This document shows, piece by piece, positions 53,050 to 62,600 of a DNA stretch of 64,000 nucleotides; position 1 is the stretch's first letter; each line of letters opens with the position of its first letter. The notes under the pieces were generated by a model. That model was given only the letters and a program-made list of their open reading frames with translations. It ran no database searches and had not been told where the DNA came from. A program made the position numbers and the translations under genes. The stretch lies in the NCBI RefSeq assembly GCF_035818675.1, contig NZ_JAYKZZ010000004.1, forward strand, positions 338,590 to 402,589. The letters run 5' to 3'. This DNA is from Parapedobacter flavus (lineage in GTDB: Bacteria > Bacteroidota > Bacteroidia > Sphingobacteriales > Sphingobacteriaceae).

Positions 53050-55305
53050 ATGGCAACAAACAATCATCAAGAAATCATTTTTCAGAGAAAACTGTTGCCA
53101 ATAGCCCTAATGCTATTGGCAACTTCCCCCTTGTTTGCCCAAAAGGTAGTTCGGTACGATTTATATGTAAAGGACACCCTGGTCAATTATGCGGGCAAAC
53201 AGAAAAGAGCCATCGCCGTAAACGGACAGATACCGATGCCCACACTTGTGTTTACCCAGGGCGACACCGCCGAAATCGTAGTGCATAACCAGTTGAAAGA
53301 AAGTACCTCATTGCATTGGCACGGTGTGTTCTTGCCCAATAAAGAAGACGGCGTGCCCTGGCTAACCCAAAAGCCCATTGAACCGGGTGCAACCTATACC
53401 TATCGTTTCCCGATTATCCAACACGGAACGCATTGGTATCATAGCCATTCGGGTATGCAGGAGCAAATAGGTATGTATGGAAGTTTCATCATGAAGAAAA
53501 GAACCGATGACGAAACGTTTAGAAAAGGTATCGATGACCTGCCTACCGTTCCGCTCACGATAAGCGAATGGACGAACCTGGACCCAGATAACATCAACAG
53601 AATGTTGCACAACGCCAATGATTGGGCCGCCATCAAAAAAGGTGCAACCCAATCTTATGCAGAAGCCATCAGAGAAGGGCACTTGAAAACCAAGCTCACC
53701 AATGAATGGAAGCGGATGCTGGCCATGGATGTCAGTGATGTTTATTATGATAAAATATTAATCAACGGAAATCATACATCAGCCTTGGAAGCCGTTGACG
53801 GAAAAAGGTTAAAAGCCGGGGATAACGTTCGTTTGCGAATTTCCAACGGCGGTGCATCATCCTATTTTTGGCTTCGGTATGCTGGCGGTAAAATATCCGT
53901 TGTGGCAAGCGATGGGAATGATGTGAAACCTGTGGAAGTAGACAGATTGCTTATTGCCGTATCGGAAACTTACGATATCGTGGTGACCATTCCCGATGAC
54001 GGTGTTTCTTATGAATTACTGGCCACCACCGAAGATCGGACACAGTCTGCCAGCTACTTTGTGGGGCAGGGCATCAGGCAATTGATTTCGCCGCTTCCTA
54101 AGCTGAACTATTTTGAGGGCATGCAGATGATGAACGATATGATGAAGATGAATGGCGATCTGGACGATATGGGGATGCATATGAGCCTGCAGCAAATGGA
54201 CATGAACGTGGTGATGTATCCGGAAATTACCGGTGATGGAAAACAGGAAAAACAGGGCCATAGCGGCCATCATATGGACCACGGTTCGAGTGATATCGTT
54301 ACCTTAAACTACGCCATGCTGGAATCGCCCCATAATACATCACTTCCCGAAGATGCCCCTGTAAAGGAATTAAAATTCACCCTTACCGGGAATATGAATC
54401 GTTATGTGTGGAGCATGGACAATAAAGTTATGTCGGAAACGGATAAGATATCCGTAAAAAAGGGGGAAGTTTTACGCATCACGCTGTATAACAATTCCAT
54501 GATGCGGCACCCGATGCATCTACATGGCTTTGATTTCAGGGTAATCAATGGCAAAGGTGAAAAATCACCGTTAAAAAACGTGTTGGACATTATGCCGATG
54601 GAAACAGACACCATTGAATTCCTGGCAAACGAAGAGGGCGATTGGTTTTTTCACTGCCATATCCTTTACCACATGATGGCGGGGATGAACCGCGTTTTTG
54701 CCGTTGGCGATTATCAAAACCCTTATTTACCCGATAAAGCGATGGCCTATAAAATGCTGCAAATGGAAAGCAATATGCCCCATTTTATGATTGAGAATGA
54801 TTTTGCAACCAACGGTAACGATGGGGAAGCCATGTTGCAGAATGCCCGTTGGAGCTTAGGCACCGAATGGCGTTTGGGTTATAACAATATGCATGGCTAT
54901 GAAGTAGAAACCCATTTGGGGAGATACATCGGGAAAATGCAATGGTTCATGCCGTTTATCGGTTTCGATTGGCATTACCGCAAAATGGGCATGGACGAAC
55001 ATGAAACCAATTTATTCGGACAAAAGAATGAAAAGGACAACAGAGCCGCGGTAAGTTTAGGGTTTATGTATACCTTACCCATGCTGGTGAATGTTCAGGC
55101 AGAAGTGTATCACGATGGCATTGTTCGGTTGTCGTTGATGCGTGAAGACATTCCGGTTTCCAAACGATTACGTGCGGGGTTTATGGTGAATACCGATATG
55201 GAGTATATGGGTGGACTAAAATACGTCATCAATAAAAACATGGGTATCCGAGCACATTACGACAGTGATATGGGATTTGGCGTGGGATTGTCTTTGAATT
55301 ACTGA
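53050..55305 (+). CDS. Multicopper oxidase (CopA-like) fused to a C-terminal CopB-like beta-barrel
   Basis: About 751 residues from the ATG at 53050, with a signal peptide ending SPLFAQ. Three cupredoxin domains occupy about 30-560. Copper ligands are visible: SLHWHGVFLP, THWYHSHSG, HPMHLHGFDF and HCHILYHMMAGM, the last two giving types 1, 2 and 3 centres. A Met/His-rich stretch at about 365-420 (MQMMNDMMKMNGDLDDMGMHM, GHSGHHMDHG) resembles CopA copper-binding repeats. From about 600 the protein continues as outer-membrane-barrel-like strands (WRLGYNNMHGYEVETHLGRYIG, NVQAEVYHDGIVRLS) to a terminal aromatic residue, as in CopB. Oxidation of Cu(I) or metal detoxification is the likely role. It is inserted between kinase and regulator. 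Confidence 0.87.
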   Translation: MATNNHQEIIFQRKLLPIALMLLATSPLFAQKVVRYDLYVKDTLVNYAGKQKRAIAVNGQIPMPTLVFTQGDTAEIVVHNQLKESTSLHWHGVFLPNKEDGVPWLTQKPIEPGATYTYRFPIIQHGTHWYHSHSGMQEQIGMYGSFIMKKRTDDETFRKGIDDLPTVPLTISEWTNLDPDNINRMLHNANDWAAIKKGATQSYAEAIREGHLKTKLTNEWKRMLAMDVSDVYYDKILINGNHTSALEAVDGKRLKAGDNVRLRISNGGASSYFWLRYAGGKISVVASDGNDVKPVEVDRLLIAVSETYDIVVTIPDDGVSYELLATTEDRTQSASYFVGQGIRQLISPLPKLNYFEGMQMMNDMMKMNGDLDDMGMHMSLQQMDMNVVMYPEITGDGKQEKQGHSGHHMDHGSSDIVTLNYAMLESPHNTSLPEDAPVKELKFTLTGNMNRYVWSMDNKVMSETDKISVKKGEVLRITLYNNSMMRHPMHLHGFDFRVINGKGEKSPLKNVLDIMPMETDTIEFLANEEGDWFFHCHILYHMMAGMNRVFAVGDYQNPYLPDKAMAYKMLQMESNMPHFMIENDFATNGNDGEAMLQNARWSLGTEWRLGYNNMHGYEVETHLGRYIGKMQWFMPFIGFDWHYRKMGMDEHETNLFGQKNEKDNRAAVSLGFMYTLPMLVNVQAEVYHDGIVRLSLMREDIPVSKRLRAGFMVNTDMEYMGGLKYVINKNMGIRAHYDSDMGFGVGLSLNY

Positions 55306-55329
55306 TCATGTCTTCACGACAACGATACT

Positions 55330-55346
55330 CCCCAAAAAGGGGGGGG
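55330..55346. promoter_or_regulatory. C-tract/A-tract/G-tract inverted repeat before the response regulator gene
   Basis: ATACTCCCC, AAAAA, GGGGGGGG, T: four C's (55330-55333), five A's and eight G's (55339-55346) form a short inverted repeat between the oxidase stop and the regulator start. It could end the oxidase transcript, but no U-run follows closely. A closely similar element (ATACCCCCCC, AAAAG, TGGGGTG) lies upstream of the giant gene at 56610, which favours a protein-binding site shared by both. Confidence 0.5.
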
Positions 55347-55378
55347 TGATTTTAATAGGCATTCCCTACCTTTACAGC

Positions 55379-55999
55379 ATGATACGCCTAGGCATTATTG
55401 AAGACGATGAGCAGATTCGGCGGATGCTAGTGGATTTTTTCACTGGACAACCCGGTTTTTCCGTTCAGCTTACTGGTTATTCGGTCGAATCGTTTTTTGA
55501 GCAATGGAAGGAGGATGTTTTTTTAGATATCGTGCTTTCGGATATCGGTTTGCCGGGCGAATCGGGCATCAAGGGAGTGCAGCGCATCAAGAAGCACGCG
55601 CCGAAGTGCCAAGTGATCATGCTGACGGTCTACGACGATGCCAACCGTGTATTCCAAGCGCTGTGCAACGGGGCTTCCGGTTACCTCCTGAAGCAAACAC
55701 CGTTGCCTAAAATCAAAGAAGCGGTATTATCGTTGCACGAAGGCGGTGCGCCGATGTCGCCCGGTATCGCTCGCATGGTCGTGGAGTATTTCAATCCCAA
55801 GCATACCGAAGACCTACAGGAAAAGCTGACCCCGCGGGAGGCGCAGGTTGTCGAAGCCATTGAGGAGGGGCTCACCAACAAAGAGGTAGCCATTCGCTTT
55901 GATATTTCGCTGGAAACGGTTAAATTCCATATTAAGAACATCTACGAGAAGCTGCAGGTGAATAGCCGGCATGCGCTCATCAGCAGGAAGTATAAATAA
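55379..55999 (+). CDS. LuxR/NarL-family response regulator
   Basis: 206 residues from the ATG at 55379; a GTG-initiated extension to 55346 would begin inside the inverted repeat and is less likely. Receiver domain 1-120: acidic pocket E8-D9-D10, phospho-acceptor Asp55 in VLSDIGLPGESGIKG, conserved Thr in MLTVYDD and Lys in GYLLKQT. A LuxR-type helix-turn-helix follows at about 142-200 (LTPREAQVVEAIEEGLTNKEVAIRFDISLETVKFHIKNIYEKLQVNSRHAL). It is the natural partner of the HisKA_3 kinase at 50003. Targets probably include the nearby inverted-repeat sites and the giant surface protein. Confidence 0.92.
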   Translation: MIRLGIIEDDEQIRRMLVDFFTGQPGFSVQLTGYSVESFFEQWKEDVFLDIVLSDIGLPGESGIKGVQRIKKHAPKCQVIMLTVYDDANRVFQALCNGASGYLLKQTPLPKIKEAVLSLHEGGAPMSPGIARMVVEYFNPKHTEDLQEKLTPREAQVVEAIEEGLTNKEVAIRFDISLETVKFHIKNIYEKLQVNSRHALISRKYK

Positions 56000-56267
56000 C
56001 GTACGCACTTCTCAATACCGTATAAAGCCCTTTTCGGACACCTATCGCAAAAAAAATATAAACAACTACCAATCAGTCATTTAATCATAAGAATATCACT
56101 GTCGTGCCAAAATTACTGTCGCCTGATTTTCAATTTGGCGCGATACTGCTAACACGCTGCCCCAATATTTCCCAATTTTAACAGGTGCGGATAACGGGCA
56201 TCGTTCTTTGACAGCTTATTACACCCCCGGGGGGAAGCTCCTGCTCACCGAGAAAGCGTTATTGATC
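56000..56267. other. Non-coding spacer after the response regulator
   Basis: No supportable gene. It is A+T-rich (56040-56180) and contains CCCCCGGGGGG at 56224-56234, a perfect short palindrome that may be a third member of the C-tract/G-tract set. Transcription of the regulator probably ends here, but no classical hairpin with a T-run is clear. Confidence 0.4.
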
Positions 56268-56280
56268 ATGTATAAACAGT

Positions 56281-56460
56281 CATTGCACGTTTTCAATGCT
56301 TCGTTGAAAGTGTTCAAAAGTTCATTGCACGCTTTCAATGCTTCGTTGAAAGTGTTCAAAAGTTCATTGCACGCTTTCAATGCTTCTTTGAAGATGAGCA
56401 AAAGTTCATTGCACGCTTTCAATGCTTTTTTGAAGATGAGCAAAAGTTTGTTGCACACCT
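56281..56460. repeat. 42-bp tandem repeat (four copies plus a partial fifth)
   Basis: Units start at 56281, 56323, 56365 and 56407 (CATTGCACGCTTTCAATGCTT followed by a related 21-bp half such as CGTTGAAAGTGTTCAAAAGTT), with a partial fifth at 56449. Each 42-bp unit is thus itself a degenerate 21-bp doublet, and each half holds a TTGAA/TTCAA-like inverted pair. An open frame from the ATG at 56268 to 56498 (76 codons) reads the repeat as a 14-residue heptad pair (SLHAFNASLKVFKS), and the opposite strand is open too. Whether it is translated is unclear; the repeat lies 150 bp before the giant gene. Confidence 0.75.
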
Positions 56461-56553
56461 TCAAAATTCGACGAGGTTGCCCGCCGGCTTTTGAATAGTA
56501 TGCGTTGCGGTCAGACCGGCGTGCTTGAAGCAACATAGTCGTTTTGGGAATAT

Positions 56554-56572
56554 ACCCCCCCAAAAGTGGGGT
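56554..56572. promoter_or_regulatory. Second C-tract/G-tract inverted repeat, upstream of the giant surface protein gene
   Basis: ACCCCCCC, AAAAG, TGGGGT (outer arms ACCCC and GGGGT) with the preceding ATA matches the element at 55330-55346. It lies 38-56 bases upstream of the ATG at 56610, a usual position for an activator or repressor site. No exact TAnnTTTG box lies between it and the start. Binding by the adjacent LuxR-type regulator is an inference from proximity and repetition. Confidence 0.45.
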
Positions 56573-56609
56573 GTTATGTCTAGGTGATTTGTCGTCAATT
56601 TGTAGCGCT

Positions 56610-59600
56610 ATGGAAAGATTTCTACCACGTCTACTTGTGCTGCCAGCCCGGTTATGGACGACTCTGCTGTTTGTGCTGCTGAGCTTCTCTGCGCTGGCGC
56701 AACAGTCGTTTGTCACCACTTGGGAGGTGACTGACGCTGACAGAACCGTTACCATTCCGATAAACACGACAGTAACGGGTTACAATTATACGGTAGACTG
56801 GGGAGATGGCGGCCCCGTCACCAACCACACCAACGAAGACGCGATACATACCTACGCAGAAGCTCGCACCTATATCGTGTCCATTAGTGGAAGTTTCCCG
56901 GCTATACAGCTCCAGCGATTCGGCAACGAATTAAGCGACAAATTGAAGAGCATTGAACAATGGGGTGACATGGCGTGGGCTTCTATGGAGGGTGCTTTTT
57001 CGGGAGCGAGGTATATGGTGTTGAATGCTACTGATGTGCCGAACCTGAGTGGTGTGTCGTCTTTGGCGAGGATGTTTGATGGCGCAAGTTCCCTCAATAG
57101 CAACCTCAATGATTGGAACGTTTCCAGCATCACGGATATGAGCCTGATGTTCAACATGGCGTCTTCGTTTAATGGTAATGTCAGTGGGTGGGATGTGTCA
57201 AACGTAACAAACATGTACGGGATGTTCTGGTATGCGGGTGATTTTAATCAAGATATCGGCGACTGGAACGTATCCCAGGTAGAGAATATGGGCTACATGT
57301 TCTATAGCGCAGCGGATTTTAATCACGATTTGAGCGCCTGGTCGGTTTCCAACGTGACAACGATGACCCGGATGTTTGCTTTCGTGCTTGGCTTTGACCA
57401 ATCCTTGGGCAGTTGGGATATTTCGAAGGTAACGGATATGGAAGGTATATTTTCTGGAATATCCAACCTATCGCCCGAAAATTACAGTGCCACGCTCATC
57501 GGCTGGGCGCCGCAGTCCGTGCAGTCAGGTGTTGTCCTGGATGCGCCTAACCTTACCTATTGCCCCGGCACGGACGTTGCCAACGCCATCCAGCAGTTGG
57601 AGAACAAAGGTTGGACGATCAACCACGTAGGGGAAGCGGCGGATTGCGACGGTGGTGGCATCGAGCCTGCCGACCCCGATCATTTCATCACCGTTTGGAA
57701 CACTGAGATTGATGCTGGTACCGGACCCTACAACATCAAGATACCGGCCACAGGCGAGTTCACCTATACTTGGGTGAATATCAACGAGCCGGCAGTTACG
57801 GGCTCGGGAAATGGAAGCGGTGAGACATTGGTGACGTTCACGAAGCCAGGGATTTATGAGGTACGTATCGCTCCGACGGGAAGCGATCCTTTTCATGCGA
57901 TTCAACTCCATTATAATTTTACCGGAAATGATGCAGCTAAGCTGCTGGAGGTGAGAAACTGGGGCACCGTACATTGGAGTAGATTTGTATTCTATGGTTG
58001 TGAGAACCTGAAAGTCACGGCAACGGATATCCCGGACCTAAGTGGTGTAACGGACTTGGGCTTTGCCTTTAGCAAAAGTGGGATTGACGGAATACCCGGC
58101 ATTAATGATTGGGATATCAGTAATGTAACCAGCCTGAGCAGTTTTTTGCAAGATGTAACCGGCTTCAATCAATCCTTATCCGACTGGGACGTGAGCAATG
58201 TAATTGACATGGGTTTTATGTTTGACGGGGCGACCAGCTTCAACCAACCGCTGGAAACCTGGGATGTGAGTAAGGTAGAAAATATTAGTTATATGTTCCG
58301 CAACGCGACGAGTTTTGACCAGTCTTTGGCAGCGTGGCAGTTGGAAAGTTTCGATGGAGGGATCGCCTCCTTTTATAACAGCGGCATGAGCTGCGAAAAC
58401 TTCAGTTATTCCCTTTATAGCTGGGCTACTAATCCCAACACGAATGATGGAGCTATACTTGGCGGGTCAGGTGTTACTTACAGTCCGGATGTAGCTCTCT
58501 ATGTGGAGAAATTGAGGGACGAGCGGAATTGGCGCTTTCAGTTACTACAGGAAGGGACTTGTCGTATTACGCTGCCTGGCATTCCCTTCATCACCACCTG
58601 GCAAACCACGTCTGCCAATGAGACTATTCTGATTCCGATCAATGAGGATGTTGACGGCTATAACTATACGGTCGATTGGGGAGATGGCAGTACCCCCACT
58701 AATTATGCCAAGGAAAATGCCATGCACAGTTATGCCACGCCCGGTGTTTATACCGTGTCGATTACGGGCGACTTCCCAGCGATCCGGTTCGGTAGCGAAG
58801 CCACCAGTGCAACCAATGCTGCAAAACTGCTCACCATTGAGCAATGGGGAACGGGCGTGTGGGCTACCATGTATCAAGCTTTTGCCAGATGTGTGAACCT
58901 CACAACTGAATCGGATACGGATTCCCCAATATTAGCTCCCAATAGCAGTCTGGCGAATATGTTTTGGGAATGCAGTTCCTTTAATTCAGACTTGAACGAT
59001 TGGGATGTGTCTCAGGCAAGTAGCATGCAATTAATGTTTGCGGGAGCGGCAGCTTTTAATCAAGCTATTGGAGATTGGGATGTGTCGAGCGTAACGGACA
59101 TGAGTCACCTGTTTCTAGGAGCTGCTGCCTTTAATCAGCCGCTTAACGGGTGGGATGTGTCGAGTGTGATCTCGATGTTTTCGACCTTTGTAGGAGCGAC
59201 GGCCTTTAACCAACCGCTTAACGAGTGGGATATGTCGAGCGTAACAACGACGGCAGGTATGTTCGTACAAGCTACTGCCTTCAATCAGCCGCTTAGCGAT
59301 TGGGATGTGTCGAATGTAACGCAGATGTATCATATGTTCCGCGGTGCGACAGCCTTTAATCAGCCTATTGGAAACTGGGATGTATCGAATGTGACCAATA
59401 TGCAATCCATGTTCGAGGGAGCTTCTGCTTTTAACCAGAACCTTGGTAGCTGGGATTTATCCAAAATCGAGTTTATTGTTCTTTTTGGCAAAGAGCGGGG
59501 GTTGAGTAATATGCTCAATGGTTCTGGCTTGTCGCGCGAAAATTACGATGCCACCTTAGTGGGGTGGGCTGCCGCAGGCGGTTTTGAACCGGGCATGCCG

Positions 59601-62600
59601 CTCGGTGCTTTGGGGCTCACTTATTGCGCCGATGCCCGGCAGACATTGATAGACGATTATGGCTGGGAGATTACGGGGGATACGAAAGCTGCGGATTGTG
59701 CAGATATGCAAATCGAAGTCATCATCCCAACGGGAGAAACCATAACCCTCGACGTTGCAGAATCAGATGCCATACAACAGGTAAAGCATAAGATCCAAGA
59801 TGAAACGGCTATTCCGGTGGACCAACAACGTTTGGTTTTTAACGGAGTGGAATTGGAAGATGGCCGAACCCTCGAAGATTATCTTATCGAAGACGGGAGC
59901 ACCTTGTTCCTCTGGTTGGCTATTACGCCTGGTACAACAGCGATTTTGTATGTCGACAAAAATGTGGATGTTGCTGCCACCGGATACACCGGGGCGGGTG
60001 ATAGCTGGGCCAATGCCATCCCCGAATTGGCCGATGCACTGAAATGGGCACGGGAGCAGCACGAAGGGGGGAGCCCCGGTTGGACGGAAACCGAACCGCT
60101 ACGCATCTTCGTAGCCAAGGGTGCCTACCTGCCCTTATATGATGCGGCCGACGGGCAGTATACCGCCGACGGTGGACGGGATAACAGCTTCGTACTGGTA
60201 CCCAATGTGCAGGTTTATGGGGGCTTTGACCCTTCGGCCGGAATCGAAACGCTGGAAGACGCGCGCATCCTGCCGGATCGCGAAGCGGACGTCATGGCGG
60301 GTACGGTGTTGAATGGGGATCTTAACGGGGACGATGCTGCCGGCATTCCGCTTATGGACTTGCACGGCCATGCGAGCCGCCAGGACAATGCGCACCACGT
60401 TGTTATTTCGGCCGGTGAGGTGGGTACGACACGTCTGGATGGTTTTACCATCACAGGTGGAAACGCTGCAGGAACTGAAGTAGGCGTGCCCACCCTTAAT
60501 GTGTATGGGAAGGCCCTTTACAACGGTGACAATGGTGGCGGGATAAACGTGCTTTATTCGTCACCGACGATAAGCCATATCGTTCTTACGGGCAATTCAG
60601 CAAAAGGTGGTGGCGGTGGCATGGACAGCTACCGGTTGCCGGCCCCGAAGCTCGAACAGGTTATCTTTTCGGGCAATTCGGCACGTGGTGGTGGCGGGAT
60701 GAGTAGCAGCGAATCGTCGCCTACGCTGAATAACGTAATTTTTGTGGGCAATGAAGCGGAAACCGGTGGCGGGATGAACCTCGGATTATCATCCCCGACG
60801 TTATCCAATGTGACGATTTTCGGTAATTCGGCTGTTGATTATGGTGGTGGGATGGTAATCGGCGAAACATCTGCCACCATCACCAATACCATCATATGGG
60901 GTAACGAAGCTAGTGGGAGCACGACATCGGCGGATGCATCGGTTTACAGAATAGGATTCGACATTTACAAGCCAACCTTTGCTCATTCGTTGATTGCCAA
61001 CCTGGGTGGAAGTGAAAACTGGGATGACGATATAGCCATCGATGGTGGTGGCAATATCGACGCCGATCCGATATTCGTGAGTACGACACCCGGCGAGGCC
61101 GGCTTCCTCCAATTAACTGAATGCAGCCCGGCTATCGACGGGGGCGGCAACCAAGCGTATACCGATGCAGATGGAGATTTGGCTAATGACCTTGACCTGG
61201 GCGGCAACCCACGGGTGTATGATTTTGCGGGCGATGGTGTGATAGACATGGGTGCCTATGAGTACCAGGGGGGGCGCGTGTTTGTTCAAGCATTGACCAT
61301 GCCGGATGCGCTGTCAGTTGCATATGGCACTGCGCTGGAAGATGTAGAAGGCTTACCCACTGTCGTAACCGCCAGATTAAGCGATGATACAGAGGTGTCC
61401 ATCCCACTGGATGGTAATCGTGACCACTGGGTACTCCTTACGCCTACCGGTGGCAGCTATGATGGAAATATGGCCGGTACGTATGTGTTTGCCGTGCCAC
61501 TCGCGATTCCAGAAGAGGAATGTTTCCTGAATCCCGATAATCTGCAGGCGGAGATCACCATTGTGGTGGCGAAAGGAACGCCCGTATTGACGGCTTCATG
61601 GAATGGTGTAGCGATTGATGCCGACGAAGGACTATCGTTGACCTATGGAGATACCGGGGAGCTGTTGTTCAGCACAACGGATACGGACGGCGAGCTTACC
61701 TATGCGTTTGGCGATGGCGATACGCCGGTGCTTGACCTTGCTGATCTTAGCGCCGTTGCCGCAGAACAGGCCGGAACAGCTACACTGACCATTGAACAGG
61801 AAGAAACGGATAATTATGAAGCGGCATCTGTTGCATTGACGGTCACCGTGGCACCTAAGGCTGTTACCATCGTTGCTGCGGCCGATCAGGGTAAAGTGTA
61901 TGGCTCGGATGAGCCAACGGCATACGATTATGAACTGGCCGAGGGGGATGCATTGGCCTTTGATGATGAGCTGACGGATATCGTTTCGGCGGCATCGCGC
62001 GAAGCTGGCGAGGATGTGGGCGCTTATGACATCGAACTGGTGTTTGGTGGTGACCAGGCAGATAATTACGCGATTACGTTCGAAGCGGATAATAATGCCT
62101 TTACGGTGACGCCATTGGCCATTACCGTGACGGCAGCAGATAAATCGAAAGTGTTCGGCGCGGATGATCCGGTGCTGACGTATACCTTCGCCCCGGAACT
62201 GATTGGCGACGATGCATTCACCGGTGAACTTGACCGCGAGGTCGGCGAAGACGTGGGTGTTTATAACGTCACACAGGGCAACTTAGTGCTGAGCGATAAC
62301 TACGAAATCAGCTTTGAGGAAGGAACATTTACGATTACACCAGCGGCCTATGAAGGCGTTGAATTCAACAGCGGCTCTTTCGTGTACAACGGCACGGAAC
62401 ACGTACTTGAACTGACGGGCGAACTGCCGGAAGGAGCGTCGGTGACCTATGAACTCGCCGGCGAGGCGGGCAATGGCGCAACGGATGCCGGTGTGTACGA
62501 TATTACCGCGTTAATCGATGGCGGTAACAATTACGAAGACGCCGAACTGACGGCCACACTGACCATCACACCGCTGGGAATCACGGTGACAGCGGAAGAT

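Noticed and set aside
56281..56460. CRISPR array
   Set aside because: The 42-bp units are contiguous without unique spacers and no cas gene is present; the 459-bp array is protein coding.
56219..56767. 182-codon minus-strand frame over the 42-bp repeat and the start of the giant gene
   Set aside because: It overlaps the signal peptide of the giant protein and owes its openness to the repeat; no supporting start or homology.
59706..59918. A conjugatable ubiquitin or a ubiquitin-ligation system in this window
   Set aside because: The domain is internal, has no RLRGG end, and no E1, E2, E3, JAB protease or other ubiquitin-pathway gene is nearby.
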